64,000 nt of DNA, taken from NCBI RefSeq assembly GCF_025145285.1, contig NZ_CP102251.1:310001-374000 (forward strand). The letters are read 5' to 3'. The notes beneath the pieces are model-generated. The model did no database searches and was not told the origin of the DNA. It saw nothing but the letters and a program-made list of their open reading frames with translations. Source of the stretch: Alistipes onderdonkii (lineage in GTDB: Bacteria > Bacteroidota > Bacteroidia > Bacteroidales > Rikenellaceae). The stretch's first letter is position 1; the number at the start of each line of letters is the position of its first letter. A program made the translations under genes and the position numbers. Shown here piece after piece: positions 8,538 to 15,930 of the stretch.

Positions 8538-9535
8538 CAACGGGCAGTGTAAGTCCACAGCCCGGGGAAACGGTCGCTATAATTACGGATGAACAACGTA
8601 CATGCCTCCGCATCGGGCGCCTCGAAAGGTGAAACCATGAATTTATTGCCGAAACGGTAGACCCCGCAGCGTACCGATGCATCCCTGGCTTCGGCATCCG
8701 CGGCGGCACGGGCCGCATTTTCCGGCGTACTGAAAACCCCCAACACGACATACCGGTGTCCCGAAACGAGCGATGCAGGCTCCGTGGAGACCCGTGGCGC
8801 CGACCCGGGACGCAGTCCGGCAGGTTTGGCATCCGCACGGTCACCGGCGCTGTCCGCCGTCCCGGCCGCACCCGCAGCACTGCTCCCGGCAACGTCGGGT
8901 TCCGCAGCCTTCGTTCCCGCAACTGCCGTCGCAGTCCCGTCGTCCGTCACACCGGCCGTCGCGGACGAATCGGCAGGAATCCCCGCATCCGCGGCGGGCA
9001 AGGTGCGCGCAACTTCGGCGGCCGCACCGGGTTCCGGAATATCGGAAGAATTGATGCGCAGGAATTCGGCGCCGCCGAAACCCGCCGCAATCACGATCGC
9101 CGCGATGCCGACCCACAGCGCCCAGTCCAACCGGCGGGCAGGCTTGATCCGCACGGGCTCGTGCCCCTGCGGGTTTAGCAGCCTGTCGAACGCGGGTGCA
9201 AGCGTAAAATTCTTGAATTTGAGCACGCCGACGCCCTCTATGGTCAGCACGTCGCCCTCGCGCGTGCGGGAAAGCCAGCGGTCGTAAACATCCTGAGCTC
9301 CGGCAGCGTCGCAGTGCAGCGTACGTGCCAGTTCATCGGCAAGCGATACCCCCTGCTGCTGCGAAGAGAAGGATACCACGCGGCAAGGAGGCTGGACAGA
9401 GCGTTTGGAAAGCCGCCTGGCACCGCGCCGCTCGACAAAGAGCGACCCTACGCCGGGCAGGAACACCCCGCTGCCGGCGGCAAGCAGGTTGCCGACAAGG
9501 CGGTTCACTTCATCGACCATCGGGTAATTGCTCAT
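8537..9535 (-). CDS. HU-CCDC81-like and SPOR domain membrane protein
   Basis: The 332-residue protein combines three parts. Residues 1-122 form two HU-like modules of the CCDC81-prokaryotic type (LLAAGSGVFLPGVGSL; EGDVLTIEGVGVLKFKNF). Residues 137-156 form one transmembrane helix (WALWVGIAAIVIAAGFGG). Residues 160-250 are an Ala/Asp/Thr-rich linker, and residues 258-332 are a SPOR domain (HRYVVLGVFSTPENAARAA). By family knowledge, SPOR binds denuded septal peptidoglycan and HU folds bind DNA. The inferred topology has HU domains in the cytoplasm and SPOR in the periplasm. The start at 9535 overlaps lgt by 4 nt (ATGA). The same frame extends upstream through lgt, but that part is antisense shadow. 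Confidence 0.85.
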   Translation of the reverse strand: MSNYPMVDEVNRLVGNLLAAGSGVFLPGVGSLFVERRGARRLSKRSVQPPCRVVSFSSQQQGVSLADELARTLHCDAAGAQDVYDRWLSRTREGDVLTIEGVGVLKFKNFTLAPAFDRLLNPQGHEPVRIKPARRLDWALWVGIAAIVIAAGFGGAEFLRINSSDIPEPGAAAEVARTLPAADAGIPADSSATAGVTDDGTATAVAGTKAAEPDVAGSSAAGAAGTADSAGDRADAKPAGLRPGSAPRVSTEPASLVSGHRYVVLGVFSTPENAARAAADAEARDASVRCGVYRFGNKFMVSPFEAPDAEACTLFIRNYSDRFPGLWTYTAR

Positions 9536-10404
9536 CGTTTCTTCTTTTTTGGAGTTGCTGCCGGGGCTTTCGGCACCGGGGCGGGGGTAACTTCGGGCTC
9601 GGACAGCCCCCGGTAAATCATGTAAATACCCAGCACGATAAACGGAATGCTCAGCCATTGCCCCATATCGAGCACCCATCCCTGTTCGAACGCCTCCTGC
9701 TCGGTCTTGATGAACTCGATGAAGAAGCGCGTCAGGAAAATCCCGAGCAGCCCGATGCCGAACAGGATGCCCGGACGGCGCCGCGCGATGTCCTTCGCAT
9801 AATAGAGCCAGCAAAGGATGCCGAAGGTGATCAGGTAGCAAAGCGCCTCGTAAATCTGGGTCGGGTGTACCGCCGCGGGGGCGAACTCGTTCACCCACTT
9901 GGCCGAGCGGACGAATTCGAAGCCCCACGGCAGGGTCGTGGCCATGCCGAAGATCTCCGAATTGAACAGGTTGCCCAGCCGGACGACGGCACCGCCGATG
10001 CCCACCGCGATCATGATGCGGTCGAGCGACCAGATATAGGGCAGCTTGTTCTTGCGCGAGAACAGCCAGAGGCCGATCAAGAGGCCGATGGCAGCGCCGT
10101 GGCTGGCCATGCCGCCGTCCCGGAAACCCGTGATGATCGTCCACGGCTTGCTGAGGTATTCCATCGGGTCGTAGAAGAGGCAGTGCCCCAGCCGCGCCCC
10201 GATGATCGTCGCCAGCGTACCATATATAAAAATCGACTCGGAGACCTTCGGCGGAAGCCCCTCACGCTTGCAGAAGTTATCGAAAAACTTGGCGCCGATC
10301 AGGATTGCCAGCGCCCACATCAATCCGTAATAGCGGATGTCGAGCGACCCGATGGAGAAGAACACCGGGTCGAAATTCCAAACGATGCTTAACGGTCGTA
10401 TCAT
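9532..10404 (-). CDS. lgt: Prolipoprotein diacylglyceryl transferase
   Basis: Lgt transfers the diacylglyceryl group from phosphatidylglycerol to the lipobox Cys of prolipoproteins in the inner membrane. The 290-residue polytopic protein has the family motifs GARLGHCLFYDP, RDGGMASHGAAIGL and RLGNLFNSEIFG, and a Lys-rich C-terminal tail (TPKKKKR). Its start overlaps the histidine kinase stop (ATGA) and its stop overlaps the HU/SPOR gene. The window encodes several lipoproteins that would need it (NigD-like, M23, M16, DPP III). Confidence 0.96.
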   Translation of the reverse strand: MIRPLSIVWNFDPVFFSIGSLDIRYYGLMWALAILIGAKFFDNFCKREGLPPKVSESIFIYGTLATIIGARLGHCLFYDPMEYLSKPWTIITGFRDGGMASHGAAIGLLIGLWLFSRKNKLPYIWSLDRIMIAVGIGGAVVRLGNLFNSEIFGMATTLPWGFEFVRSAKWVNEFAPAAVHPTQIYEALCYLITFGILCWLYYAKDIARRRPGILFGIGLLGIFLTRFFIEFIKTEQEAFEQGWVLDMGQWLSIPFIVLGIYMIYRGLSEPEVTPAPVPKAPAATPKKKKR

Positions 10405-11453
10405 TTATTCAGTTCTTGCAGGTTGACTTTTTTGAGCGTGAACGAGAAGGTGCTCCCCACGCCGGGTTCGCTGCGCACGCTGATGCGTTCGCCGTGCGCT
10501 TCGATGATATGCTTCACGATCGCCAGTCCGAGGCCGGTACCGCCCTGCTCGCGCGAACGCCCCTTGTCGGTACGGTAGAATCGCTCGAAGACGCGGGGCA
10601 AATCCTCCTTACTGATTCCCAATCCGTTATCCTCCACCTCGACAAGTATTTTGTCGAGCATGTCGCGGAAATGGACGCGCGTCAGACCGCCCTCCTTCCC
10701 GTAGCGGATCGAGTTGATGACGAGGTTCACGATGACCTGACCGATGTAATGTTTGTCGGCCAGCACCCAAAACGGCGAGGGAAGGTTGTCGGCGCCCTTG
10801 ATCGAAATCCGGATGCCTTTTTTGTCGGCCTCCATCTCGGCCTGCTCGGCGATCTCCTTCGTCAGCGCCACGATGTCGAACTTCTCCATTTCGAGGCGGT
10901 TCATGTTGCTCTCCAGCTTGGAGATGGTATCCAGGTCGTTGACGATATTGATCAGGCGGTCGATGCTCTTCTCGGCCCGCTCGAGGTATTTGCGGTTGAT
11001 GAGCTCGTCCTCCAGGCCTCCGTCGAGCAGTGTCGAGATATACCCCTGGATATTGAAGATCGGGGTTTTGAGCTCGTGCGCCACGTTGCCCAGGTACTGT
11101 TTGCGGAACTGCTCGGTCTCCTTGAGGCGGGCGATCTCCTTGTCGTTCGTATCCGCCCACGCCGTGAGTTCCTCGCCGATATTCTCGACGTGCTTGTCCT
11201 TCAGCTCGGAGAAAATCTCGTGCGTATGCACGTCGCGCGAAAGCACGATGGAATAGATCGGTTTGAGCTTGTAAGCCACATACTTGCGGATGATGAACAG
11301 CGCCACGAGCGCCACGACGACAAAGACGGCGCCGCAGACGCACAGCGTCACCCACCACACCGCATCGAGCAGCGTCATCGTCCCGGCCACAATGGCCGTT
11401 GCGAGGAGCGCGATCCACAGTGATGCGCCCTCTTTTGTTTTGATGTATACCAT
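10401..11453 (-). CDS. Sensor histidine kinase (PhoR-like), without adjacent response regulator
   Basis: The 350-residue protein starts MVYIKTKEGASLW and has two N-terminal transmembrane segments (about residues 12-29 and 34-55). A HAMP-like or helical region follows, then a HisKA domain with VAHELKTPIFN. The HATPase_c domain has N box NLVINSIRYGK, G1 VEDNGLGIS and G2 GGTGLGLAIVKH. The periplasmic loop is only a few residues, so it likely senses within or near the membrane. It is sandwiched between ribE (5-nt gap) and lgt (4-nt overlap), and no response regulator is encoded nearby. Confidence 0.92.
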   Translation of the reverse strand: MVYIKTKEGASLWIALLATAIVAGTMTLLDAVWWVTLCVCGAVFVVVALVALFIIRKYVAYKLKPIYSIVLSRDVHTHEIFSELKDKHVENIGEELTAWADTNDKEIARLKETEQFRKQYLGNVAHELKTPIFNIQGYISTLLDGGLEDELINRKYLERAEKSIDRLINIVNDLDTISKLESNMNRLEMEKFDIVALTKEIAEQAEMEADKKGIRISIKGADNLPSPFWVLADKHYIGQVIVNLVINSIRYGKEGGLTRVHFRDMLDKILVEVEDNGLGISKEDLPRVFERFYRTDKGRSREQGGTGLGLAIVKHIIEAHGERISVRSEPGVGSTFSFTLKKVNLQELNK

Positions 11454-11458
11454 AAGGC

Positions 11459-12055
11459 TTACTTCGTATAATTTTGCATGAGACGGGCGATGTACTTGCC
11501 CACGATGTCGAATTCGAGGTTCACGACCGAACCCACGCCGATGCGGCAGAAATTCGTATGCTCGAACGTATAGGGAATGATCGCCACGCGGAACGACGAC
11601 TCCTTCGAGTCGCAGACCGTCAGGCTCACGCCGTTGACCGTCACCGACCCTTTCTCCACGGTACAGAGCCCACCGCCCTGCGGTTCGTAGGCGAACGTAT
11701 AGTACCAGCTGCCGTCGGCGTCCTCGCGGGCCGTGCATACGGCCGTCTGGTCGACATGCCCCTGGACGATATGCCCGTCGAGCAGCGCATCGGGTTTCAT
11801 CGAGCGTTCGAGGTTCACCAGATCGCCCACAGCCAGCAGGCCGAGGTTGCTCCTGTCGAGCGTCTCCTTCATCGCCGTGACCGTATACGTATCATCGCGG
11901 ATGTCCACAACTGTCAAACATACGCCGTTATGTGCTATGCTCTGGTCGATTTTCAACTCGCGGCAAAAGTCCGCGCGCAGCGTAAAATCCTTATTCTGAC
12001 GGTCGGTACGGATGTCCACGACCTCCGCCATGCGTTCCACGATCCCTGAAAACAT
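11459..12055 (-). CDS. ribE: Riboflavin synthase (alpha chain)
   Basis: Riboflavin synthase dismutates 6,7-dimethyl-8-ribityllumazine into riboflavin. The 198-residue protein has the expected two lumazine-binding repeats, beginning MFSGIVERMAEV, with NGVCLTVVD in repeat 1 and NGVSLTVCDS in repeat 2. It also has DGHIVQGHVDQTA at the repeat junction. Length is typical. It lies 4 nt downstream of the S24-like regulator. No other rib genes are adjacent, and no FMN riboswitch is visible upstream. Confidence 0.96.
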   Translation of the reverse strand: MFSGIVERMAEVVDIRTDRQNKDFTLRADFCRELKIDQSIAHNGVCLTVVDIRDDTYTVTAMKETLDRSNLGLLAVGDLVNLERSMKPDALLDGHIVQGHVDQTAVCTAREDADGSWYYTFAYEPQGGGLCTVEKGSVTVNGVSLTVCDSKESSFRVAIIPYTFEHTNFCRIGVGSVVNLEFDIVGKYIARLMQNYTK

Positions 12056-12059
12056 ATTC

Positions 12060-12689
12060 TCAACTGTTTATTATCAATTTGCCTTTAACTTTATATACCG
12101 AGCTTATATCACTGACATTCAGAATTATGTCATCGTAATTTTCCCGGTCGCCGGCCACCAGGCGGAGTTTGTCCTCCCCGTCGGCGAGCCGAACTATTCG
12201 CAAAGTTACAATTTTTCGGCTGACAATCACATATTCTCCCCCGGGAATAATTGCATCCCGGTCGACAGCCTTCAGCAAGACCACCGCCCCCGGCGGCAGG
12301 GCGTCCCCCATGGCACGTCCCATGTAACACATGGCAAGGTCGCACTCGCCCGCCTGAGGGATGACCAGGCTGCTCTCGGCCTCGAGGTGGGCGACGTGCG
12401 CGATGGCCTGTTCGGCATCCACATTATAAAAAGGTATCTGGGCGCCGCGCAGTTTCTCGTCCGCAAACATCTGCCCTTCTCCCGTCAGCAGCCACAATTT
12501 ATCCACCTGCGGGAATTTGGAGACGATGCGGTCGGCCACATCGAGCGAAATGCCGTTATTACCGCGTTTAATCTGGTAGAGGTTTTCGCCGCGTGCAAGC
12601 CCGATATGACGGGCGAAGTAGTTGGTCGACATGTTCGCCCATTTGATTACGGCTTCGATCCTCTGCCAATTATTCTGCTTTTCTCGCAT
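12060..12689 (-). CDS. XRE-family regulator with inactive S24/LexA-like domain
   Basis: The 209-residue protein has an N-terminal helix-turn-helix (about residues 8-70, NYFARHIGLARGENLYQIKR) and a C-terminal S24 (LexA/CI) fold. In LexA-type enzymes a Ser in GxSM and a downstream Lys form the catalytic dyad. Here the corresponding positions read GRAM (Ala126) and VTLRIVR (Arg164), so both catalytic residues appear replaced. It probably acts as a non-cleavable dimeric regulator. The start at 12689 is preferred over a Met at 12728, which would read through the tRNA-side promoter DNA. It heads the operon with ribE, the kinase, lgt, HU/SPOR and gtrA. Confidence 0.85.
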   Translation of the reverse strand: MREKQNNWQRIEAVIKWANMSTNYFARHIGLARGENLYQIKRGNNGISLDVADRIVSKFPQVDKLWLLTGEGQMFADEKLRGAQIPFYNVDAEQAIAHVAHLEAESSLVIPQAGECDLAMCYMGRAMGDALPPGAVVLLKAVDRDAIIPGGEYVIVSRKIVTLRIVRLADGEDKLRLVAGDRENYDDIILNVSDISSVYKVKGKLIINS

Positions 12690-12732
12690 TTTATTAGTAA
12701 AAATTAAAAAAAATTTGCATCTTTGCACTCCC

Positions 12733-12804
12733 GGTCCCGTAGTTCAATGGATAGAATATAAGATTCCGGTTCTTACGATATGGGTTCGATTCCCGTCGGG
12801 ACTA
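12733..12804 (+). tRNA. tRNA-Arg (anticodon CCG)
   Basis: A full cloverleaf folds. The acceptor GGTCCCG pairs with CGGGACT, the D stem GTTC with GAAT, and the anticodon stem TAAGA with TCTTA. The loop is TTCCGGT (anticodon CCG at 34-36), and the T arm is ATGGG-TTCGATT-CCCGT. The discriminator base is A and CCA is not encoded. It reads CGG codons. A CATCTTTG box 7 nt upstream is a near-consensus promoter, and a strong terminator follows. Confidence 0.93.
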
Positions 12805-12809
12805 CAAAG

Positions 12810-12845
12810 GCACAAGCGCACAGATTGCTGCGCTTGTGCTTTTTT
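12810..12845 (+). terminator. tRNA-Arg terminator
   Basis: An 11-bp stem GCACAAGCGCA/TGCGCTTGTGC is followed by TTTTTT, starting 6 nt after the tRNA 3' end. Confidence 0.92.
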
Positions 12846-12957
12846 GTTAGCGTCAATTCACAATCATTTATTCAACAAAAATAAGAACAAATTTTCATTA
12901 GTCAATAAAAAATAGCACAATTAAGCCACAAAATAATACATTCGGACATAATACCGG
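12846..12957. other. AT-rich intergenic spacer
   Basis: This AT-rich spacer between the tRNA terminator and the next hairpin contains no open reading frame or structure I can support. Confidence 0.4.
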
Positions 12958-12987
12958 AAAGTCCGTACCCGAAGCGATACGGACTTT
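12958..12987. terminator. Hairpin terminator downstream of anti-sigma gene
   Basis: A perfect 10-bp stem (AAAGTCCGTA/TACGGACTTT) encloses a 10-nt loop. It lies 56 nt beyond the stop of the minus-strand anti-sigma/beta-barrel gene and is the likely end of the sigma operon. Confidence 0.65.
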
Positions 12988-13043
12988 ACCAAGACGTATT
13001 TCACGCCCCCGGGGACGTGCAGGTATGGGATATCAGCTGAGCG

Positions 13044-14453
13044 TCAGAATGAAAGGCGTACTCCGAGGCGGAGGGTCAGCGACAAGGAAGAATCGGTGCG
13101 CGAAGTGCGCAGGGTGGTTTCCGTAAAGTAGTGCGAAACCTCGGGCTCAAAGTAAAGCCCGACATAATTGCCGAGGCGGTACTGTGCCCCGACGGCCCCG
13201 GCCACCGACCACTGGACTTTGGGTTCGTCGACGGATTTGGTGCCGAACTTGGCGGACACGCATTTCTCGAGCATACCGCCCGCGCCCACGTACATCGAGA
13301 AACGCCCGGTTTCGAGGAACTGCCAGTTCAGGCGCAGGGGAACCCCGATGAAGTGGAGCTTCTGGCTGATATCCTCGCCGCCGGACTGCATGCTCACGTC
13401 CGACCATAACAACGTATAGTTCACACCGCTTTCGAGCGACAACCCGTACGCGAACTCCTTGCGCACCGAAAGGCCGAAGCTGAGCGGCTGGTGGTGGCGG
13501 AACGAATAATCCTCGTAATTGTATTTCAGCTGCGCCATCGTACCGTTGGTGCCGCCGACCAATACGTCGGACATCACCAGGTGGGAACCGACGCCGCCCG
13601 ACGCCCCCGATGAGCCGGTCACGCCGCCTGCGGCGAAGAGCGAAACCGAAGTCCTGCGCCGGGGCCGCCTGTGTTCCTGCATGTCATCGGCCAGGTAATC
13701 GTACGTGCCCGGGTATTTGCGGGACTGTACGGTCTGCCCCGCACCGTCCTTACCCCGGGTTCCGTCCGTGGCGGACGCCTGCCCTGCGACAGCAGCACGC
13801 ACGGCCGACCGTGTGCCGGCCGAAGCGGCATCCCCGGCACCGGCAGCCGCTGCGGAACCGTTTCCGGCGGCCTCGTTCCCTGCCACTGCATTTTCCGCGG
13901 CCACACTACCGGCAGCCGCATTTTCAACAGCCGCATTCCCGGCGGGCGCAGCTCCGGACGTCAAAGCCGCGGCGCGGCCGTCCTCGAAGCCCCGCATATC
14001 GGCGGCGGCAAGGGCATCCCGTCCCGGTGCAATCCCGGGAGCCGTCCCCGCACCGGACTCCTCGCCCGGCAGCGCCGCAGCCCGCACGGCCTCTTCGGTC
14101 GGAACGGCTGCGCGGAGCGTCCCCGCGAGATTCCCGTCACCGGCTCCCGCCGGTGTCTCTTCGACCTGTGTCATGTCCGCAGCAGAGCTGCCGCTGTCCG
14201 TCGCTGTTGCAATAACAAACCCTTTATCCCCTAAATCCCGGTTTTCATGCAGCAGGTATCCCCCGCCACCCAGGAAAATCAGCACAGCGGCGGCAGCGGC
14301 AGCAATCCGCGGCCACTGGCTACGCAACACGGAGATACGCGGAGCAGGCCCGAGCTCGCGCTCCAGACGCGCCCAGCCGTCGGCCGGGGGTGTCACCTCG
14401 GCGTCCCGGAGCGCACTCCGCATTACGTCTGTCCAGTCTTTATTTTGTTTCAT
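13044..14453 (-). CDS. Dual-membrane-spanning anti-sigma factor with outer-membrane beta-barrel (Dma-like)
   Basis: The 469-residue protein has a short cytoplasmic N-terminus (residues 1-47, KDWTDVMRSALRDAEVTPP) and one inner-membrane helix (about 48-67, WPRIAAAAAAVLIFLGGGG). A periplasmic linker of about 200 residues follows; it is very Ala/Gly/Asn-rich (165-215, with AGN/AEN quasi-repeats). From about 268 to the end is a PorT/OMP_b-brl domain ending SLTLRLGVRLSF. This matches dual-membrane-spanning anti-sigma factors described in Bacteroides thetaiotaomicron (Dma), as I recall. The gene begins 3 nt after the ECF sigma stop. I infer the N-terminus sequesters that sigma and the barrel senses the outer membrane. 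Confidence 0.85.
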   Translation of the reverse strand: MKQNKDWTDVMRSALRDAEVTPPADGWARLERELGPAPRISVLRSQWPRIAAAAAAVLIFLGGGGYLLHENRDLGDKGFVIATATDSGSSAADMTQVEETPAGAGDGNLAGTLRAAVPTEEAVRAAALPGEESGAGTAPGIAPGRDALAAADMRGFEDGRAAALTSGAAPAGNAAVENAAAGSVAAENAVAGNEAAGNGSAAAAGAGDAASAGTRSAVRAAVAGQASATDGTRGKDGAGQTVQSRKYPGTYDYLADDMQEHRRPRRRTSVSLFAAGGVTGSSGASGGVGSHLVMSDVLVGGTNGTMAQLKYNYEDYSFRHHQPLSFGLSVRKEFAYGLSLESGVNYTLLWSDVSMQSGGEDISQKLHFIGVPLRLNWQFLETGRFSMYVGAGGMLEKCVSAKFGTKSVDEPKVQWSVAGAVGAQYRLGNYVGLYFEPEVSHYFTETTLRTSRTDSSLSLTLRLGVRLSF

Positions 14454-14456
14454 AAT

Positions 14457-15023
14457 TTAATGTGTCTCCATATAGGCCCCTATTCTGCGAGCCAGCAGTG
14501 CCCGCGCGCGGAATAACTGCGACGAGGAACTTTTTTCGTTGATCCCCAGCATCTGCGCGATGTCGCGGTGCGAATAGCCTTCGATGCAGTAGAGGTTGAA
14601 CACCGTACGGTAACCGTCAGGCAATTCGCTGACGAACCCCATCAGCACGTCGCGCGGAATACGCGCCACTTCCGACGGGTCGGGCTCCGGGATGTCGGGC
14701 AACTGCCTTCCGTCGTCGAGCACCGTCATGCTCAGTTTGTTCCGGCTGCGGAGCCATTCGAGCGCCACGTTCACCGTGATCCGTTCCATCCAGGCACGCA
14801 GGGAACCGGGGCCGCGGTAGGAAAAACGGTCGAAAGCACCGTAAATCTTCAGGAACGCATCGTGCATCAGGTCTTCGGCGGTAGAACGGTCGCCCGAATA
14901 ACGGAGGCAGACGGCCAGCAGACGGCCTGCATAGCGGTCATACAGCTCACGACGGGCCGCATTATCCCCTTTTCTGCACCCCTCGGCCAGTATCTGCTCC
15001 TCCATTCCCATATTTGCGTTCAT
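14457..15023 (-). CDS. ECF-type RNA polymerase sigma factor
   Basis: The 188-residue protein (start MNANMGMEEQIL at 15023; Met codons at 15011 and 15005 are alternatives) has sigma region 2 (DRYAGRLLAVCLRYSGDRSTAEDLMHDAF, quoted in part: AEDLMHDAFLKIY) and region 4 (ELPDGYRTVFNLY, YSHRDIAQMLGINEKSSSSQ). It directs RNA polymerase to stress or envelope promoters. The downstream Dma-like gene is 3 nt away, so it is the presumed cognate anti-sigma. The divergent NigD-like gene is a candidate target. A TATTTTTG box at 15125-15132 could give housekeeping expression. Confidence 0.94.
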   Translation of the reverse strand: MNANMGMEEQILAEGCRKGDNAARRELYDRYAGRLLAVCLRYSGDRSTAEDLMHDAFLKIYGAFDRFSYRGPGSLRAWMERITVNVALEWLRSRNKLSMTVLDDGRQLPDIPEPDPSEVARIPRDVLMGFVSELPDGYRTVFNLYCIEGYSHRDIAQMLGINEKSSSSQLFRARALLARRIGAYMETH

Positions 15024-15050
15024 CTTATAAACGGTGTAGCCATCAAAAGA

Positions 15051-15085
15051 CTGCACGGCACCCGAAAATTTTTATGCCCGTGCAG
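15051..15085. promoter_or_regulatory. Inverted repeat between sigma factor and NigD-like gene
   Basis: CTGCACGGCA (15051-15060) and TGCCCGTGCAG (15075-15085) are complementary except for one bulged base, around an AT-rich centre. It could be an operator between the divergent genes or a hairpin in the sigma mRNA leader. Confidence 0.5.
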
Positions 15086-15124
15086 TATTCCGCCCCGCTC
15101 TGCATTTAATTAGTGAAGATAACG

Positions 15125-15132
15125 CAAAAATA
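15125..15132 (-). promoter_or_regulatory. Possible sigma-operon -7 box (TATTTTTG)
   Basis: A TAnnTTTG match lies on the minus strand about 100 nt upstream of the sigma start, just upstream of the NigD-like ATG. A transcript from it would include the inverted repeat in its leader. Confidence 0.35.
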
Positions 15133-15141
15133 ATTATAAAT

Positions 15142-15831
15142 ATGAAAAGATTCGGATTATTTCTTCTCGTGACCATGGCTGCGGCCATTTTCACCTCCTG
15201 CAACGATTCGGACGGGGACTACCCCAGGCTTTCGGCTTTCGCCACGGTAAAAACACTCGAAAACAATGACTTTTATTTCATGCTCGACGACGGGAAGACG
15301 ATCTACCCCGGGGATAAGAGCCGCCTGGGCGCATACAAAGCGGAAGAGGACACGCGTGCGATCATCGCATTTAATCTGCTGAACAATAAGGTGGAAGGCT
15401 ATGACTACAACATGGCGCTCTATTACATACAGGACATCTACTCGGGCGGCACGAAAGTCGTGACCACCCAGGAGGAACTCGACGCGTTGGAAGACGACAA
15501 AACCAGCTTCAAGGATGCACGCCTCAACAACAACTACCTCAATGTCTGGATCGGGTTCAATGCCTGTGACCTCACGAAACACACCTTCCTGCTGGTACGC
15601 AACGACGTGACGGAGATCGCCCCGGAATACACGGAAGAGGGGTACCAAAACCTCGAACTGCGACGCGACGCCCACGGCGACGAAGGCGGATACAACTACG
15701 ACCGCTATGTCTCGTTCAAGCTGGATTCCTTCAAGGAGGATCTCGAAGGCAAGAAAGGTATCATCCTGCGTGTGAACACCCGCATGAACGGAGTGAAATA
15801 CATAAAGATCGAGCTGCCGCGTGAGCAATAG
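15142..15831 (+). CDS. NigD-like lipoprotein
   Basis: The 229-residue lipoprotein has signal peptide MKRFGLFLLVTMAAAIFTSC, with Cys20 as the lipidated residue. An N-terminal OB-like domain (FATVKTLENNDFYFMLDDGKTIYP, in part) and a C-terminal beta-sandwich (VSFKLDSFKEDL, GIILRVNTRMNGVKYIKIELP) follow, as in the NigD family. NigD proteins are Bacteroidota envelope lipoproteins; in B. thetaiotaomicron one is, as I recall, in the Das1/Dma1 sigma regulon linked to vesicle formation. It is divergent from the sigma/Dma operon, and no TTTG occurs on its strand in the 118-bp gap, consistent with an alternative sigma promoter. Confidence 0.85.
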   Translation: MKRFGLFLLVTMAAAIFTSCNDSDGDYPRLSAFATVKTLENNDFYFMLDDGKTIYPGDKSRLGAYKAEEDTRAIIAFNLLNNKVEGYDYNMALYYIQDIYSGGTKVVTTQEELDALEDDKTSFKDARLNNNYLNVWIGFNACDLTKHTFLLVRNDVTEIAPEYTEEGYQNLELRRDAHGDEGGYNYDRYVSFKLDSFKEDLEGKKGIILRVNTRMNGVKYIKIELPREQ

Positions 15832-15852
15832 CCGGAGCTTCCGGCAGCGACC

Positions 15853-15886
15853 CCGGCCCGCATATCCTGCGGGCCGGATTTTTTTT
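15853..15886 (+). terminator. Terminator of NigD-like gene
   Basis: A 10-bp stem CCGGCCCGCA/TGCGGGCCGG is followed by ATTTTTTTT. Confidence 0.93.
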
Positions 15887-15918
15887 CGCCCCGCCGCGGC
15901 AAAGTAGCACAAAATCGT

Positions 15919-15926
15919 TATCTTTG
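15919..15926 (+). promoter_or_regulatory. ruvB promoter -7 box (TATCTTTG)
   Basis: TATCTTTG is followed by CAAC and the ruvB ATG, predicting a leaderless message. Confidence 0.78.
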
Positions 15927-15930
15927 CAAC

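Noticed and set aside
9536..10144. Upstream extension of the HU/SPOR frame through lgt
   Set aside because: This part is the alternative frame of lgt; the ATG at 9535 overlapping the lgt stop gives a protein that matches the family from its first residue.
11880..12120. FMN riboswitch upstream of ribE
   Set aside because: ribE begins 4 nt after the upstream gene and no RFN-type conserved stems were seen.
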